Assembly: GCF_003416895.1 (NCBI RefSeq)
Contig: NZ_QVIO01000001.1
Coordinates: forward strand, 1,240,001 to 1,304,000
Origin: Duganella sp. BJB476
GTDB taxonomy: Bacteria; Pseudomonadota; Gammaproteobacteria; Burkholderiales; Burkholderiaceae_D
Length of the DNA: 64,000 bases
Direction: 5' to 3'
The notes beneath the pieces were generated by a model that was not told the origin of the DNA, did not search any database, and worked only from the letters and a program-made list of their open reading frames with translations. A program made the translations under genes and the position numbers. This document shows positions 1 through 8,610 of the stretch, piece by piece (the first letter of the stretch is position 1; each line of letters opens with the position of its first letter).

Positions 1-643
1 TCATTTCCTTACCCTTGTCCCGTACCCTGACAAGGCCGCCGCGCAGCTGCTGGATGCGGTTGGCCAGACTGGGGGAAATGCCGGCAATCATGCTACGGGT
101 TTTAAGCAGGATACCGTCTAGCGTCCCCATCAGGTGCGTGAACTTTTCGACCAAAGGAGCCATGTGGTCGCTGATGCGCAGCGCGAGCAACCACTTCTCG
201 GCGTTTTTAACGCCGATCCGGTTAAGGAACTCAATGATTTCCTTGGCGCCTTCGACCATGTGCGCCATTCTGGCTGCCGCTGCCATATGGGCTGCTTCCT
301 CTGCAACCTTTACGATGATGCGTCCCACGCCTTTAACGACGCCGCCGAACACTGGTATCAGTGCAAACAGCAGCACAACGAGCAATACCCAGTGCCATGT
401 TGAGTTGCGTTTTTCCTCATCATCGGCCAGGCCGAAGACAACTGCGATCAGATCGCGCACGGCTGTCGCATCGCCGACCAGCGGGATCATGCCGATGACC
501 GCGTCCACAATAATTTGGGTGATGCTTGCCTTTTCGTTGAAAGCCCCTTGTACCGTTCCCCAAGTCCAACTCCCAACATCGGCACAGACAGATTTGAAAT
601 AACTTACTGTCCAGCCGGCTGGAGGATTCTGCGTGTCGCTCAT
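1..643 (-). CDS. T6SS-linked effector/pre-toxin N-terminal region (partial, runs off left edge)
   Basis: The frame opens with ATG at 643 and stays open to base 1, so 214 codons are visible and the C-terminus lies outside the window. The start has an upstream AAGGAGCA-like ribosome site and follows vgrG by 15 bases, so it is the last visible gene of the tssK-tssL-vgrG block. Residues 33-62 contain the pattern FNEK..S..QI..DA..GMIPLVGD....RDL, which I recall from N-terminal regions of Burkholderiales polymorphic T6SS effectors (a pre-toxin-like, DUF6861-type region). A hydrophobic segment at about 85-105 (VLLVVLLFALIPVFGGV) could span a membrane. The rest is helical and Ala-rich. Position next to a VgrG with a transthyretin-like tail suggests delivery by that VgrG. 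The toxic domain and any immunity gene are not visible. Confident that it is a gene, moderate on the effector call. Confidence 0.75.
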   Translation of the reverse strand, partial: MSDTQNPPAGWTVSYFKSVCADVGSWTWGTVQGAFNEKASITQIIVDAVIGMIPLVGDATAVRDLIAVVFGLADDEEKRNSTWHWVLLVVLLFALIPVFGGVVKGVGRIIVKVAEEAAHMAAAARMAHMVEGAKEIIEFLNRIGVKNAEKWLLALRISDHMAPLVEKFTHLMGTLDGILLKTRSMIAGISPSLANRIQQLRGGLVRVRDKGKEM

Positions 644-658
644 TATGCTTGCTCCTTA

Positions 659-3562
659 TCAGGCGGCGTTGCCGGCATCGTCTGATTTTAAATATTTGTC
701 GATCAGGCTGTCGATCTTCGCTCCGGAAGGGGCTGCATCGTAATTGGGCATCGGCGTTTTGTCCACTCGCTGGAACGCACCTGGCATCGGACCAAAACTA
801 ACCTGGGCCATCCCCGTCTTGATGTTAGTAATTACTGCGCGGCCTTGTGTATCGAGCTTGCCGGTGCGTTCGGAGCCGTCGGCCAGTTTGACAAAGTAAT
901 CGGCACCGGCTAACGGTTGATCGTCGTGGTAGCGATGGTCCAAATACAATGTATCTGGCGGTAGCGCGCCTTCCGGTAACATCGGCAGTGCAGCCGGTGC
1001 GCTGGCGCCGCCTTCAAACACATGCTTCCCACCCTTGACAGTGAAGTTGCCAGGGCAGGCGAACGTGATGTCGCCGCCTTCCAGCGTGATCGAGGACTGG
1101 CCGGCTTGCAGCACGATTTTCTGGCTGGCCTTGATCTCGATGCTGTCGTTGACCGAGATGACGGTGATCGACTTGTCGGCCAAAATCTCCAGCTGGTCGG
1201 TGTGCGCTTGCAGCGACACCGGTCCGTTGCCGGCGATGGCCTGGATGCCGCCGGTGTGCGAGAAGTAGCTCACCGCGTTGGCCGCCACCGACGATACCGT
1301 GTACCCGGCCGTCATGTGCAGGTCGCCCTGCGACACCCAGTGCAGCTGCTGGCCCGCGAACAGCACGGTAGATGCCGGCGTGGCCCAGTTGATGCTGGAC
1401 GGGGCGTCCATCAGCACCAGTGGGGCGCCGAATTTTTCCACCGGCCTGGCCGCGTCGAGATCGCGCGCGCCGTCCTTGGCCTTGGCGGCCTGCTGGCCGT
1501 TGACCGCGCCGGCATGCTTTCCTTTGTCTTTGGGATCGAGCTGCGTGATGAAATCCTTGTGCGCTTCCACCGCCGGCTTGCTGGACAAGGCCTGCTGCTG
1601 GGTGGCCGCTTCGCTCAGTTTATCCGCCAGTTCCTTCGACGATTTCAACGAACCGAGCGCCTCGTCCGCATCCATCTGCGTCGACGTGACGCCGCTGCCT
1701 TGCGCGGCGCGCGCGCTGGTGGTCAGCAGCACGCCCTCGGCGCCGCGCACCGTGGCCCAGGCGTCGGTGCGCAGTTCAAAGCCGCTGCCGCGATACGGGC
1801 CGCGCTGGGCGGAGGAGGGATCCTGCTGAATCAAATAGCCCAGGTTCAGCTGCGTCGCGGCACTGCTGGTCGCAAGCCTCGTGCGCACCTGTCCAGGCGT
1901 GTCGTCCAGCTGCCATTGGTTGTAGCCGCCGCCGTCGAAGTTGTGGCTGTGGATGCCGGACAGCGTGCCCGCATGATTGGCGCCCGAATCCACTCCCGCC
2001 GAAAACGGCGGCAAGTCGGAGCCAGTGTACAACTGCGCCACCACCATCGGCCGGTCCATATCGCCTTCGATGAAGTCGACCAGCACCTCGGTGCCGATGC
2101 GCGGCGTGAATTGCGAGCCCCAGTTCGGGCCGGCCAGCGCCTCCGCCACGCGCACCCAGGTGCCGGAGCTTTCGTCGCCGGGCGCGTTGCCCTTGCTGTC
2201 GGTGTTGTGGCCCATGCCGCCGGCGTTGGCGCCTTGGCCGCGCTGCCAGCTGAATTGGATTTTGATCTGGTGATTGCGGTCCGTCGTGGCGATCGCGCTG
2301 GCCAGGCCGACGACTACCGCCGTCTGCGGACCCAGCGCCGTGCTGGCGTGTGGCGCAGCGGTGGCGCGCGGCACCACGGCCACGCTGTCGCGCACGCAGC
2401 CGAAGCTGTTGCGGTAGGTGCCGTTCTCGATGCCGCCGCCGATCAGCGAGGCGGCCGTCTTGATCTGCGACTGGATGTTGTTGCGCGCTTCGTGGCGCAC
2501 CCACAGCACCATGAAGCGGTTGTCGCCGTCGGCATAGCGTTCATGTTGCGTGAGTTGGAAGCCGTGGCCCGCAGCCAGGCGGCGTACCGCGCCTTTGCCT
2601 TCGAAGACCTTGTTCTCCAGTTCCAGCGCTTGCAGCATCAACTGGCTGTGCGGATCGGTGGCGACGCCGTTGTCGGCGCCGCTGGCAATGCGCTCTCCGC
2701 TGCCGTCGTACACGGCCAGCACCGGCAGTTCGCCCGCATCGAGGCTGGACGCCTGCTCGGCCGACGGCGCCAGCAACTGCGCCGGGTCCCAGCTGCTGAT
2801 GCTGATGGCGTTGGCCTGCACCTGGCGCCGCGCGGAGAAGTGGTCGATGGCGTCGTCGGTGTCGGTGGCGCGCACGCCGTGGAAGCGGATTTCGGCGTCG
2901 CCCGGCGTATCCGGTGCGCGCGCCTTGCTGTCGAAGATCACCAGCTTGTGCTTGGCCTGGCCGTCCTTGCTCTCATCGTCTGCCTGGTCGTGCTCGAAGC
3001 GCCAGCTCAGGCCTTCGGAGGCCAGCAAGCGCTTGAAGAATTCGAGGTCGCTTTCGCGGTACTGCGTGCAGATCGCGCGCGGCTCCAGCGTTTGCGTGAC
3101 GTCGAACTCAAAGCGCAGCTGCGGATAGTCGGCCAGCAGTTCGGTGACGATGTCCTGGGCGTTCTTGTCCTGGAAAATATAGCTGTCGCGGCGCAGCCGC
3201 AGCAGCGACAGCGCCGGCTCCAGCTGCAAGCGATAGCGCGCCACGCCGCCGTCCGCGCCCAGCCACGCGGCTTCGGTGCAGATGCCGTGCCACGCGCGTT
3301 TGCTTCCATCCGGCTGCAGCAGCGTGACGGTCAGCTCTTCGCCGATAAAGATGGTCAGATCCAGGTCGGTCGAAACGCTCAACGCGTCCACTTCGAACGC
3401 ATACAGTTCGTTGACGCCTTCGCGGCCGCTGAAATGTTCGGCCATCAGCGATTCAGGCAGTCCCGAATCCTGGGCGCTGGCCAGCGTGAGCAGGCGCGCG
3501 TGTTGGCTCAGGCCCGTGCCGAACAGGCCGAGCGCCGAGGGAATTTGTGACAGCAGATCCAT
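659..3562 (-). CDS. vgrG (tssI): T6SS spike protein VgrG with C-terminal transthyretin-like domain
   Basis: This 967-residue protein is the trimeric spike that tips the Hcp tube. The N-terminal half has the gp27-like VgrG fold (SLPESLMAEHFSGREGVNELYAFE; CTQYRESDLEFFKRLLASEGLSWRFEH). The gp5-like OB region follows (IKIQFSWQRGQG..., then GTWVRVAEALAGPNWGSQFTPRIGTEVLVDFIEGD). Next come a Gly/Ala-rich helical linker and a DUF2345-type beta-helix (ITVISVNDSIEIKASQKIVLQAG). The last hundred or so residues (about 865-930) read as a transthyretin/carboxypeptidase-regulatory-like sandwich (LAGADYFVKLADGSERTGKLDTQGRA), a known site of effector docking on VgrG proteins. The ATG overlaps the tssL stop by one base (TGATG), so translation is probably coupled. 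The effector gene lies 15 bases downstream. Family assignment is secure; cargo specificity is inference. Confidence 0.95.
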   Translation of the reverse strand: MDLLSQIPSALGLFGTGLSQHARLLTLASAQDSGLPESLMAEHFSGREGVNELYAFEVDALSVSTDLDLTIFIGEELTVTLLQPDGSKRAWHGICTEAAWLGADGGVARYRLQLEPALSLLRLRRDSYIFQDKNAQDIVTELLADYPQLRFEFDVTQTLEPRAICTQYRESDLEFFKRLLASEGLSWRFEHDQADDESKDGQAKHKLVIFDSKARAPDTPGDAEIRFHGVRATDTDDAIDHFSARRQVQANAISISSWDPAQLLAPSAEQASSLDAGELPVLAVYDGSGERIASGADNGVATDPHSQLMLQALELENKVFEGKGAVRRLAAGHGFQLTQHERYADGDNRFMVLWVRHEARNNIQSQIKTAASLIGGGIENGTYRNSFGCVRDSVAVVPRATAAPHASTALGPQTAVVVGLASAIATTDRNHQIKIQFSWQRGQGANAGGMGHNTDSKGNAPGDESSGTWVRVAEALAGPNWGSQFTPRIGTEVLVDFIEGDMDRPMVVAQLYTGSDLPPFSAGVDSGANHAGTLSGIHSHNFDGGGYNQWQLDDTPGQVRTRLATSSAATQLNLGYLIQQDPSSAQRGPYRGSGFELRTDAWATVRGAEGVLLTTSARAAQGSGVTSTQMDADEALGSLKSSKELADKLSEAATQQQALSSKPAVEAHKDFITQLDPKDKGKHAGAVNGQQAAKAKDGARDLDAARPVEKFGAPLVLMDAPSSINWATPASTVLFAGQQLHWVSQGDLHMTAGYTVSSVAANAVSYFSHTGGIQAIAGNGPVSLQAHTDQLEILADKSITVISVNDSIEIKASQKIVLQAGQSSITLEGGDITFACPGNFTVKGGKHVFEGGASAPAALPMLPEGALPPDTLYLDHRYHDDQPLAGADYFVKLADGSERTGKLDTQGRAVITNIKTGMAQVSFGPMPGAFQRVDKTPMPNYDAAPSGAKIDSLIDKYLKSDDAGNAA

Positions 3563-4326
3563 CAGGGCAGGGTGATCGTCAGGTTGGCGGCGCGCGGGGC
3601 CATTTTGACCACGTCGTTATACGCGTTCATGCGGTTGGCGGCATTGTGGTCCAGCGAAGTGCGCAGGCCGATGTAGCCGAGCACGCAGATCAAGCCAAAC
3701 ACGGAGCACAGCACCCACACCGGCAGGTCGCTGCGCAGCTTGTGCTTGATCTGGTCCGGGCGTTCGGCGTGCGGCGCGAAGCCGCCGCGCTTGCCCTTCA
3801 TGTGGGCGATTTCGTCGCCCAGGCGCGAGGTCAGGTAGTTCAGCTTTTCCGAACCTTCGAGGATGTACTTGCCCTGGAAGCCCAGCAGCAAACACATATG
3901 GAACACTTCCAGCGCCTGCATGTGCGCGCTGCCGCGTGCGCGCAGGTTCTCCAGGCGGTTGTAGAAGTTCTCACCGGCCAGCTGGTCGCCGAACAGCACC
4001 AGTTGCAGCGGGCGGCGTTCCCACGCGTCGCGGATGGTGAAGCTGGAGCGCAGGATGATCTCGTCGACCGCCGCGCAGAAGGCGTATTTGGCGTTGTCGA
4101 TATCGTCCGGCGAGGCGTTGTGCTTTTTCGCGCCGCGGCCGAAGTCGTCCAGGAAGGCCGTCATCTTGCGGGCGAATTCGCCGTCGTCCGCAGGGCCGTT
4201 GCCGTTCTTGAGCATGAACAGCGCGTAGAAGCCGTCGTACATCAGGTCGAGCAGGGTTTGCGGAGCGCTGGCGGCGCTAGGCGGGGCGCCGGCGCCCATC
4301 AGGGAAGGTGCGGTAACTGCGTTCAT
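3562..4326 (-). CDS. tssL: T6SS inner-membrane protein TssL (DotU/IcmH family)
   Basis: This 254-residue protein belongs to the DotU family, part of the TssJLM envelope complex. The cytoplasmic hook domain includes LLDLMYDGFYALFMLK near the N-terminus, YAFCAAVDEIILRSSF at mid-length, and LEVFHMCLLLGFQGKY. One transmembrane helix near residues 202-222 (LPVWVLCSVFGLICVLGYIGL) is followed by only about 30 periplasmic residues. There is no fused OmpA-type peptidoglycan-binding domain. A separate OmpA-like protein is encoded at 16278-17078 in the same locus and may supply that function. The gene lies 14 bases downstream of tssK and overlaps the vgrG start by one base. Identification is confident. 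Confidence 0.95.
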   Translation of the reverse strand: MNAVTAPSLMGAGAPPSAASAPQTLLDLMYDGFYALFMLKNGNGPADDGEFARKMTAFLDDFGRGAKKHNASPDDIDNAKYAFCAAVDEIILRSSFTIRDAWERRPLQLVLFGDQLAGENFYNRLENLRARGSAHMQALEVFHMCLLLGFQGKYILEGSEKLNYLTSRLGDEIAHMKGKRGGFAPHAERPDQIKHKLRSDLPVWVLCSVFGLICVLGYIGLRTSLDHNAANRMNAYNDVVKMAPRAANLTITLP

Positions 4327-4340
4327 GTTTGATCCTCAGT

Positions 4341-5681
4341 TCAGGAAGTAACGGCCACCAGGTCCAGCTTCAGGTCGTGCATGCCGCCGGGGACGTAAAT
4401 GGAAATCGATTGGGCTTGCAGCATGCGCTCGTACATCTGGCCCTTGGCCTCGAGCGCGAAGTAGCAGGCGTCCGGACGTACCGGCACGGCGGCCGGCACC
4501 TGCGGCGCATGCGTCAGGCGCACGCCCGGCATGGCCGACAACACGAATTTTTCGACGTCGTCCGGCGCGCCGATCTTGAAGCGCAGCGGCACGATGTCCA
4601 CCAGTTCGCTGGCCGGCAGGTCGGCCGAGACGGCGATGTAGAAGGTGGTCTTGTCGTCGATCTTCTGCGAATCCAGCATGCCGTGGTGGTACGAAGGCTT
4701 GACTTCCTTGAGCGCGATGGCGAAGTACTTCGACGAGATCACGGTGTCGAGCAGCTCGCGGATGATCTGGTGCAGCTGGGCGAAGCCTGGACCGGGATCG
4801 GTGTGCTGGTAAGGCGGCAGGTCGGCCAGGGTCCAGCTTTTCGAGAAGGTCATGAGCGCGCCGGCCAGCGACAGCAGCTGTTCGTACAGCCGTTCCGGAT
4901 GCAGCGTTGGATGATGGAAGTAGTGCGACAGCGAGGCAAACGCCGAACTGGCCGTATGCAGTAGCCAGAAAGAAGACATGTCGCCGGAGCGGAATTCGAT
5001 CACATGTTTGCTTGGTTCGCGGTGGTGGCCATACAGCGCGCTGACCTTCGCCTGCAGCGCGTCGATCAGGCGGCGCAGCTGCAGGAACAGCAGCGGCGAG
5101 CTGCGGATCGACAGGCTGGGCGCGACAAACGCGGCATCCAGTTCGAAGCCGCCGGTGGCCGCGCGGCGCAGGCGCAACAGCGGGAAGTGCGTGTACGAAT
5201 CGCGCGGCTCGAACTCCGACACCAGGCGCACGGTTTTTTTCAGGTAGCTCAGTTGCGCCGATGCGGCTTGCGTGTACAGGTCCGGCGTGTCGCGGTTCGA
5301 TTGCAGGAAGCGCACCGCGTTGCCGCCATTGGCGGCGTCGCCGAAATTGCCGCCGAAGGGCTTGAACGAGGGCAGGGCGGCGTAGAAGGTCACGCTCTGC
5401 TGCGATTGCAGCATCTGGCTCAGGTCCACGGCATCCGGCAGTTCGTCTTCGCCGGGAGCGCTGTACAGCTCACCGTCCTGGAAGCGCAGCGACAACTCCA
5501 GCACGCGCAAGCTGTTGTTGGCCAGGGCGTCGCGATCGATCTGCAACTGGTTCACGCCCCAGGCGTAGGGGTGCAAGGCCAGCATGCTCTGATGCAAGCG
5601 CTGCTCGTGATACTGGTCCTGTTGCTGGAAGTGCTGTGGGCGCAGGAATAAGCCTTCGCCCCATAGAATTTTGCTGCTCAT
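4341..5681 (-). CDS. tssK: T6SS baseplate protein TssK
   Basis: TssK is the baseplate trimer that connects the wedge to the TssL/TssM membrane complex. The start at 5681 gives MSSKILWGEGLFLRPQHFQQ, the typical family N-terminus, with AAGGA seven to eight bases upstream. An in-frame TTG at 5717 would add 12 residues of no homology, so it is rejected. Length is 446 residues, as usual for the family. Other family features seen are the LEPRDSYTHFPLLRLRR-like mid section and a C-terminal ADLPASELVDIVPLRFKIGAPDDVEKFV segment. It is the first gene of the leftward block and is divergent from the lipoprotein/tssB block across 266 bases. Confidence 0.95.
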   Translation of the reverse strand: MSSKILWGEGLFLRPQHFQQQDQYHEQRLHQSMLALHPYAWGVNQLQIDRDALANNSLRVLELSLRFQDGELYSAPGEDELPDAVDLSQMLQSQQSVTFYAALPSFKPFGGNFGDAANGGNAVRFLQSNRDTPDLYTQAASAQLSYLKKTVRLVSEFEPRDSYTHFPLLRLRRAATGGFELDAAFVAPSLSIRSSPLLFLQLRRLIDALQAKVSALYGHHREPSKHVIEFRSGDMSSFWLLHTASSAFASLSHYFHHPTLHPERLYEQLLSLAGALMTFSKSWTLADLPPYQHTDPGPGFAQLHQIIRELLDTVISSKYFAIALKEVKPSYHHGMLDSQKIDDKTTFYIAVSADLPASELVDIVPLRFKIGAPDDVEKFVLSAMPGVRLTHAPQVPAAVPVRPDACYFALEAKGQMYERMLQAQSISIYVPGGMHDLKLDLVAVTS

Positions 5682-5815
5682 GCGTGCGTCCTTGAGAGTG
5701 TGGCGCATTGATGCCATTTGTTAAGTAGCAGAACAATAACATTTCTTGTCCAATTACCGCGCCCGCTTGGTTTCTATCGTGCGCAGCTTAAAAAATAGGC
5801 AGCGCGGACCTCTGC

Positions 5816-5831
5816 GGAACTAAAAAGTTCC
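5816..5831. promoter_or_regulatory. Inverted repeat in the tssK / tssB-block divergent promoter region
   Basis: GGAACT-AAAA-AGTTCC is a perfect 6-base inverted repeat. It sits roughly midway between the divergent starts at 5681 and 5948 and could be a regulator site for the two T6SS blocks. No sigma-54 element (GGCAC...TTGC) was seen in the 266-base gap, and no convincing sigma-70 promoter could be assigned by eye. The regulatory role is inference only. Confidence 0.3.
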
Positions 5832-5947
5832 CCTTCGCAACCAAAAATTCAATTGAACGCGGTCAATAATAAATTTCTGATAACGTGGCGCCTGTTGGAG
5901 AAATTAGTGATTAAGCATTCTTTTTTGATATTTAGTTTGAGGACAGC

Positions 5948-6553
5948 ATGAATACCGTTATTTCCCTCGGCCGCATCGGTCGTTTCATTGGCGCCGCTGT
6001 CTGCGCCGCATCGCTCAGCGCTTGTATGACCGCCCCGGTCGTCCAGAAACCCGCCCTGCCGAGCATGGAAGATATGTTGGCCAAAGCCAGCCAAGCCAGC
6101 GGCTCGGGACAAAAAGAGCAAGCAGTTACCTTATGGAAAGAGGCGGCCGTAGCCTACCCGGCCGACAAGACGCCGTGGACCAATATCGCCCAGACCCGTT
6201 ATGAAGCCGGTCAATACGGCGAAGCCATCACCAGCGCACAGGAAGTGCTGGTGCGCGATCCGAACGACCGCCTGGCCAACAGCATCATCGCCATCAGCGG
6301 TTTGCGTTTGTCGACGCGCGCGCTGTCGGACCTGAGCCGCCAGAACAATTTGTCCGGATCGCTGCGCACCGAGTCGCAAGACCTGGCCAAGCTGCTGCGC
6401 GAAAGCCTGGGCGAGACCGTGCTGGTGCCGCCGCAGCCTGCGCAAGCCGCCAATCCGGTTCGCAACAACAGCAGCACCGCCGCCAAAGGCAAAAAAGGCA
6501 AGGCCAAGGCCGATGATGATTCAAGCGCCAATCCGTTCGGCGCCCTGAAGTAA
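5948..6553 (+). CDS. TPR-containing lipoprotein heading the tssB operon
   Basis: This 201-residue protein has a lipoprotein signal: a basic n-region, the hydrophobic stretch FIGAAVCAASLSAC, and lipobox LSAC with the lipidated Cys at residue 26. Residues 40-125 form TPR-like helical pairs (AVTLWKEAAVAYPADKTPWTNIAQTRYEAGQYGEAI... then VLVRDPNDRLANSIIAI). The tail is Lys-rich (AAKGKKGKAKADDDSSANPF) and probably flexible. The ATG has TTTGAGGACAGC upstream. It precedes tssB by 26 bases. Lipoproteins of this kind occur at the same place in other betaproteobacterial T6SS loci. It is not a recognisable TssJ (no transthyretin-like beta fold) but may take a TssJ-like outer-membrane role; that is inference. 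Confidence 0.85.
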   Translation: MNTVISLGRIGRFIGAAVCAASLSACMTAPVVQKPALPSMEDMLAKASQASGSGQKEQAVTLWKEAAVAYPADKTPWTNIAQTRYEAGQYGEAITSAQEVLVRDPNDRLANSIIAISGLRLSTRALSDLSRQNNLSGSLRTESQDLAKLLRESLGETVLVPPQPAQAANPVRNNSSTAAKGKKGKAKADDDSSANPFGALK

Positions 6554-6579
6554 ATTTAACCCAACGATAGGGGAATCCC

Positions 6580-7083
6580 ATGTCAAAAAATACCAGCGTC
6601 CAGAAGAAACTACAAAAAATTCGTCCGCCACGGGTCCAGATGACCTATGACGTTGAAATCGGCGACGCCATCGAAAACAAGGAACTGCCTTTCGTGATGG
6701 GCGTGGTCGGTGATTTCGGCGGCAATTCGGAAGTCGAGCAAAAGCGCCTGAAGGACCGCAGCTTCGTCGGCATCGACCGCGATAACTTCGACGAGGTGCT
6801 GAAAGCCGTCGAACCGCGCGCCGCCTATCGCGTATCGAATGAGCTGAGCGACGAAGCCGGCCAGTTCGCGGTCGACCTGAAATTCAAGTCGATGGACGAC
6901 TTCCGTCCCGAAGCCGTGGTGCAGCAGGTGGAACCGCTGCGCAAGCTGCTCGAAGCGCGCACCAAGCTGGCCGACCTGCGCAACAAGCTGGCCGGTAACG
7001 ACAAGCTGGAAGACATCCTCAACGACGTCTTGAACAGCACCGAGAAATTGGCCGAACTGGGCCAGCAAACCACGAAAGCCTGA
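6580..7083 (+). CDS. tssB: T6SS contractile sheath small subunit TssB (VipA)
   Basis: This 167-residue protein pairs with TssC to form the contractile sheath. The N-terminal SVQKKLQKIRPPRVQMTYDV and the ELPFVMGVVGDFGG segment are the usual TssB signatures. IDRDNFDEVLKAVEPRAAYRV follows, then a helical C-terminus (VEPLRKLLEARTKLADLRNKL) that interlocks with TssC. AGGGGA lies about 8 bases before the ATG. tssC begins 2 bases after the stop, as expected for stoichiometric sheath partners. Confidence 0.98.
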   Translation: MSKNTSVQKKLQKIRPPRVQMTYDVEIGDAIENKELPFVMGVVGDFGGNSEVEQKRLKDRSFVGIDRDNFDEVLKAVEPRAAYRVSNELSDEAGQFAVDLKFKSMDDFRPEAVVQQVEPLRKLLEARTKLADLRNKLAGNDKLEDILNDVLNSTEKLAELGQQTTKA

Positions 7084-7085
7084 TC

Positions 7086-8570
7086 ATGTCCGCTCAACTG
7101 ACTCCAGGCGGCGCGCCCGCCGCCGCCACTGAAATGGCTTTGCTCGACCAGATCGTCGAGCAAAGCAAGGTCGCCAAGTCCAGCGCCGAACACGCGCGCG
7201 CCAAGGATTTGATCTCCGAACTGGTGAACCAGGTCATGGACGGCACCGTGGTGGTTTCCGATAATCTGGCCGCCACCATCGACGCCCGCGTCGCGGAACT
7301 GGACCGCATGATTTCGGCGCAACTGTCGGCCGTGATGCACGCGCCGGAATTCCAGAAGCTGGAAAGCAGCTGGACCGGCTTGAACTACCTGGTGCGCAAC
7401 ACCGCCACCGGCCAGAACCTGAAGATCAAGATGCTCAACGCGACCAAGAAAGAATTGGTCAAGGACTTCCAGTCCGCGCTGGAGTTCGACCAGAGCACGA
7501 TGTTCAAGAAGGTCTACGAAGAAGAGTTCGGCACCTTCGGCGGTGCGCCGTTCGGCGCGCTGCTGGGCGATTACGAGATCACCCGCCAGCCGGAAGACAT
7601 GTACTTCATCGAACAGATGTCGCACGTGGCCGCCGCCGCGCACGCGCCGTTCATTTCGGCCGCGTCGCCGGAACTGTTTGGCCTGGAGAGCTACAGCGAC
7701 CTGGGTAAGCCGCGCGACCTGTCCAAGGTGTTCGACACCGTCGAATACGCGAAGTGGAAGTCGTTCCGCGAATCGGAAGACTCGCGCTACGTCGGCCTGA
7801 CGCTGCCGCGCTTCCTGGGCCGCCTGCCGTTCAATCCGGCCGATGGCGCCACCACCGAAGGCTTCAACTTCGTCGAAGATGTCGACGGCACCGATCACCA
7901 GAAATACCTGTGGTGTAACGCCGCCTATGCGTTCGGCACCAAGCTGACCGCGGCCTTCGAGGACTACGGCTGGTGCGCGGCGATCCGCGGCGTTGAAGGC
8001 GGCGGCCTGGTGGAAGACCTGCCGACCCACACCTTCAAGACCGACGAAGGCGAAGTGGCGCTCAAGTGCCCGACCGAAATCGCCATCACCGACCGCCGCG
8101 AAAAAGAACTGAGCGACCTCGGTTTCATCTCGCTGGTCCACTGCAAGAATACCGACTACGCCGCCTTCTTCGGCGCGCAATCGGCGCAGAAAGCCCGCAA
8201 GTACAACAGCGAGGCCGCCAACGCCAACGCCGTGCTGTCGGCGCAGCTGCAATACATCTTCGCCGTCTCGCGCATCGCCCACTACATGAAGGCGATGATG
8301 CGCGACAAAATCGGCAGCTTCGCCGCCGCCTCGAACGTGGAAGACTTCCTGAACCGCTGGCTGACCCAGTACGTGCTGCTGGACGATAACGCCAGCCAGG
8401 AACAGAAAGCCCAGTTCCCGCTGCGCGAAGCGTCGGTACAAGTATCCGAAGTGCCGGGCCGTCCGGGCGTGTACCGCGCCGTGTCGTTCCTGCGTCCGCA
8501 CTTCCAGCTCGACGAGCTGTCCGTTTCACTCCGTTTGGTCGCGGAGCTCCCTGCATCGACCAAGAACTAA
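7086..8570 (+). CDS. tssC: T6SS contractile sheath large subunit TssC (VipB)
   Basis: TssC (494 residues) is the large sheath subunit, recycled by ClpV after contraction. Clear family segments include SSWTGLNYLVRNT, LKIKMLNATKKEL, FGTFGGAPFGALLGDYEI, FISAASPELFGL, LPRFLGRLPF and the C-terminal handshake region ending RPHFQLDELSVSLRLVAELP. Length is standard. It follows tssB by 2 bases and precedes hcp by 40 bases. No frame disruption was seen. Confidence 0.98.
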   Translation: MSAQLTPGGAPAAATEMALLDQIVEQSKVAKSSAEHARAKDLISELVNQVMDGTVVVSDNLAATIDARVAELDRMISAQLSAVMHAPEFQKLESSWTGLNYLVRNTATGQNLKIKMLNATKKELVKDFQSALEFDQSTMFKKVYEEEFGTFGGAPFGALLGDYEITRQPEDMYFIEQMSHVAAAAHAPFISAASPELFGLESYSDLGKPRDLSKVFDTVEYAKWKSFRESEDSRYVGLTLPRFLGRLPFNPADGATTEGFNFVEDVDGTDHQKYLWCNAAYAFGTKLTAAFEDYGWCAAIRGVEGGGLVEDLPTHTFKTDEGEVALKCPTEIAITDRREKELSDLGFISLVHCKNTDYAAFFGAQSAQKARKYNSEAANANAVLSAQLQYIFAVSRIAHYMKAMMRDKIGSFAAASNVEDFLNRWLTQYVLLDDNASQEQKAQFPLREASVQVSEVPGRPGVYRAVSFLRPHFQLDELSVSLRLVAELPASTKN

Positions 8571-8610
8571 GCAACCGTAGTACTTACTTTAACAACCGAA
8601 AGGAATAACA

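Noticed and set aside
15..602. Plus-strand open frame at the left edge
   Set aside because: The minus strand in the same region carries a continuous frame with a recognisable effector pattern and a good ribosome site.
1022..3550. Long open frame of 842 codons antisense to vgrG 1
   Set aside because: Codon composition is that of a GC-rich shadow frame (Arg/Ala/Gln-rich, no domain), while the opposite strand encodes a clear VgrG.
5682..5947. Sigma-54 promoter for the T6SS core
   Set aside because: No GGCAC-N5-TTGC type element was found in the divergent gap on either strand.
6825..8501. Open frame of 558 codons antisense to tssC
   Set aside because: Shadow of tssC; no ribosome site or recognisable motif.
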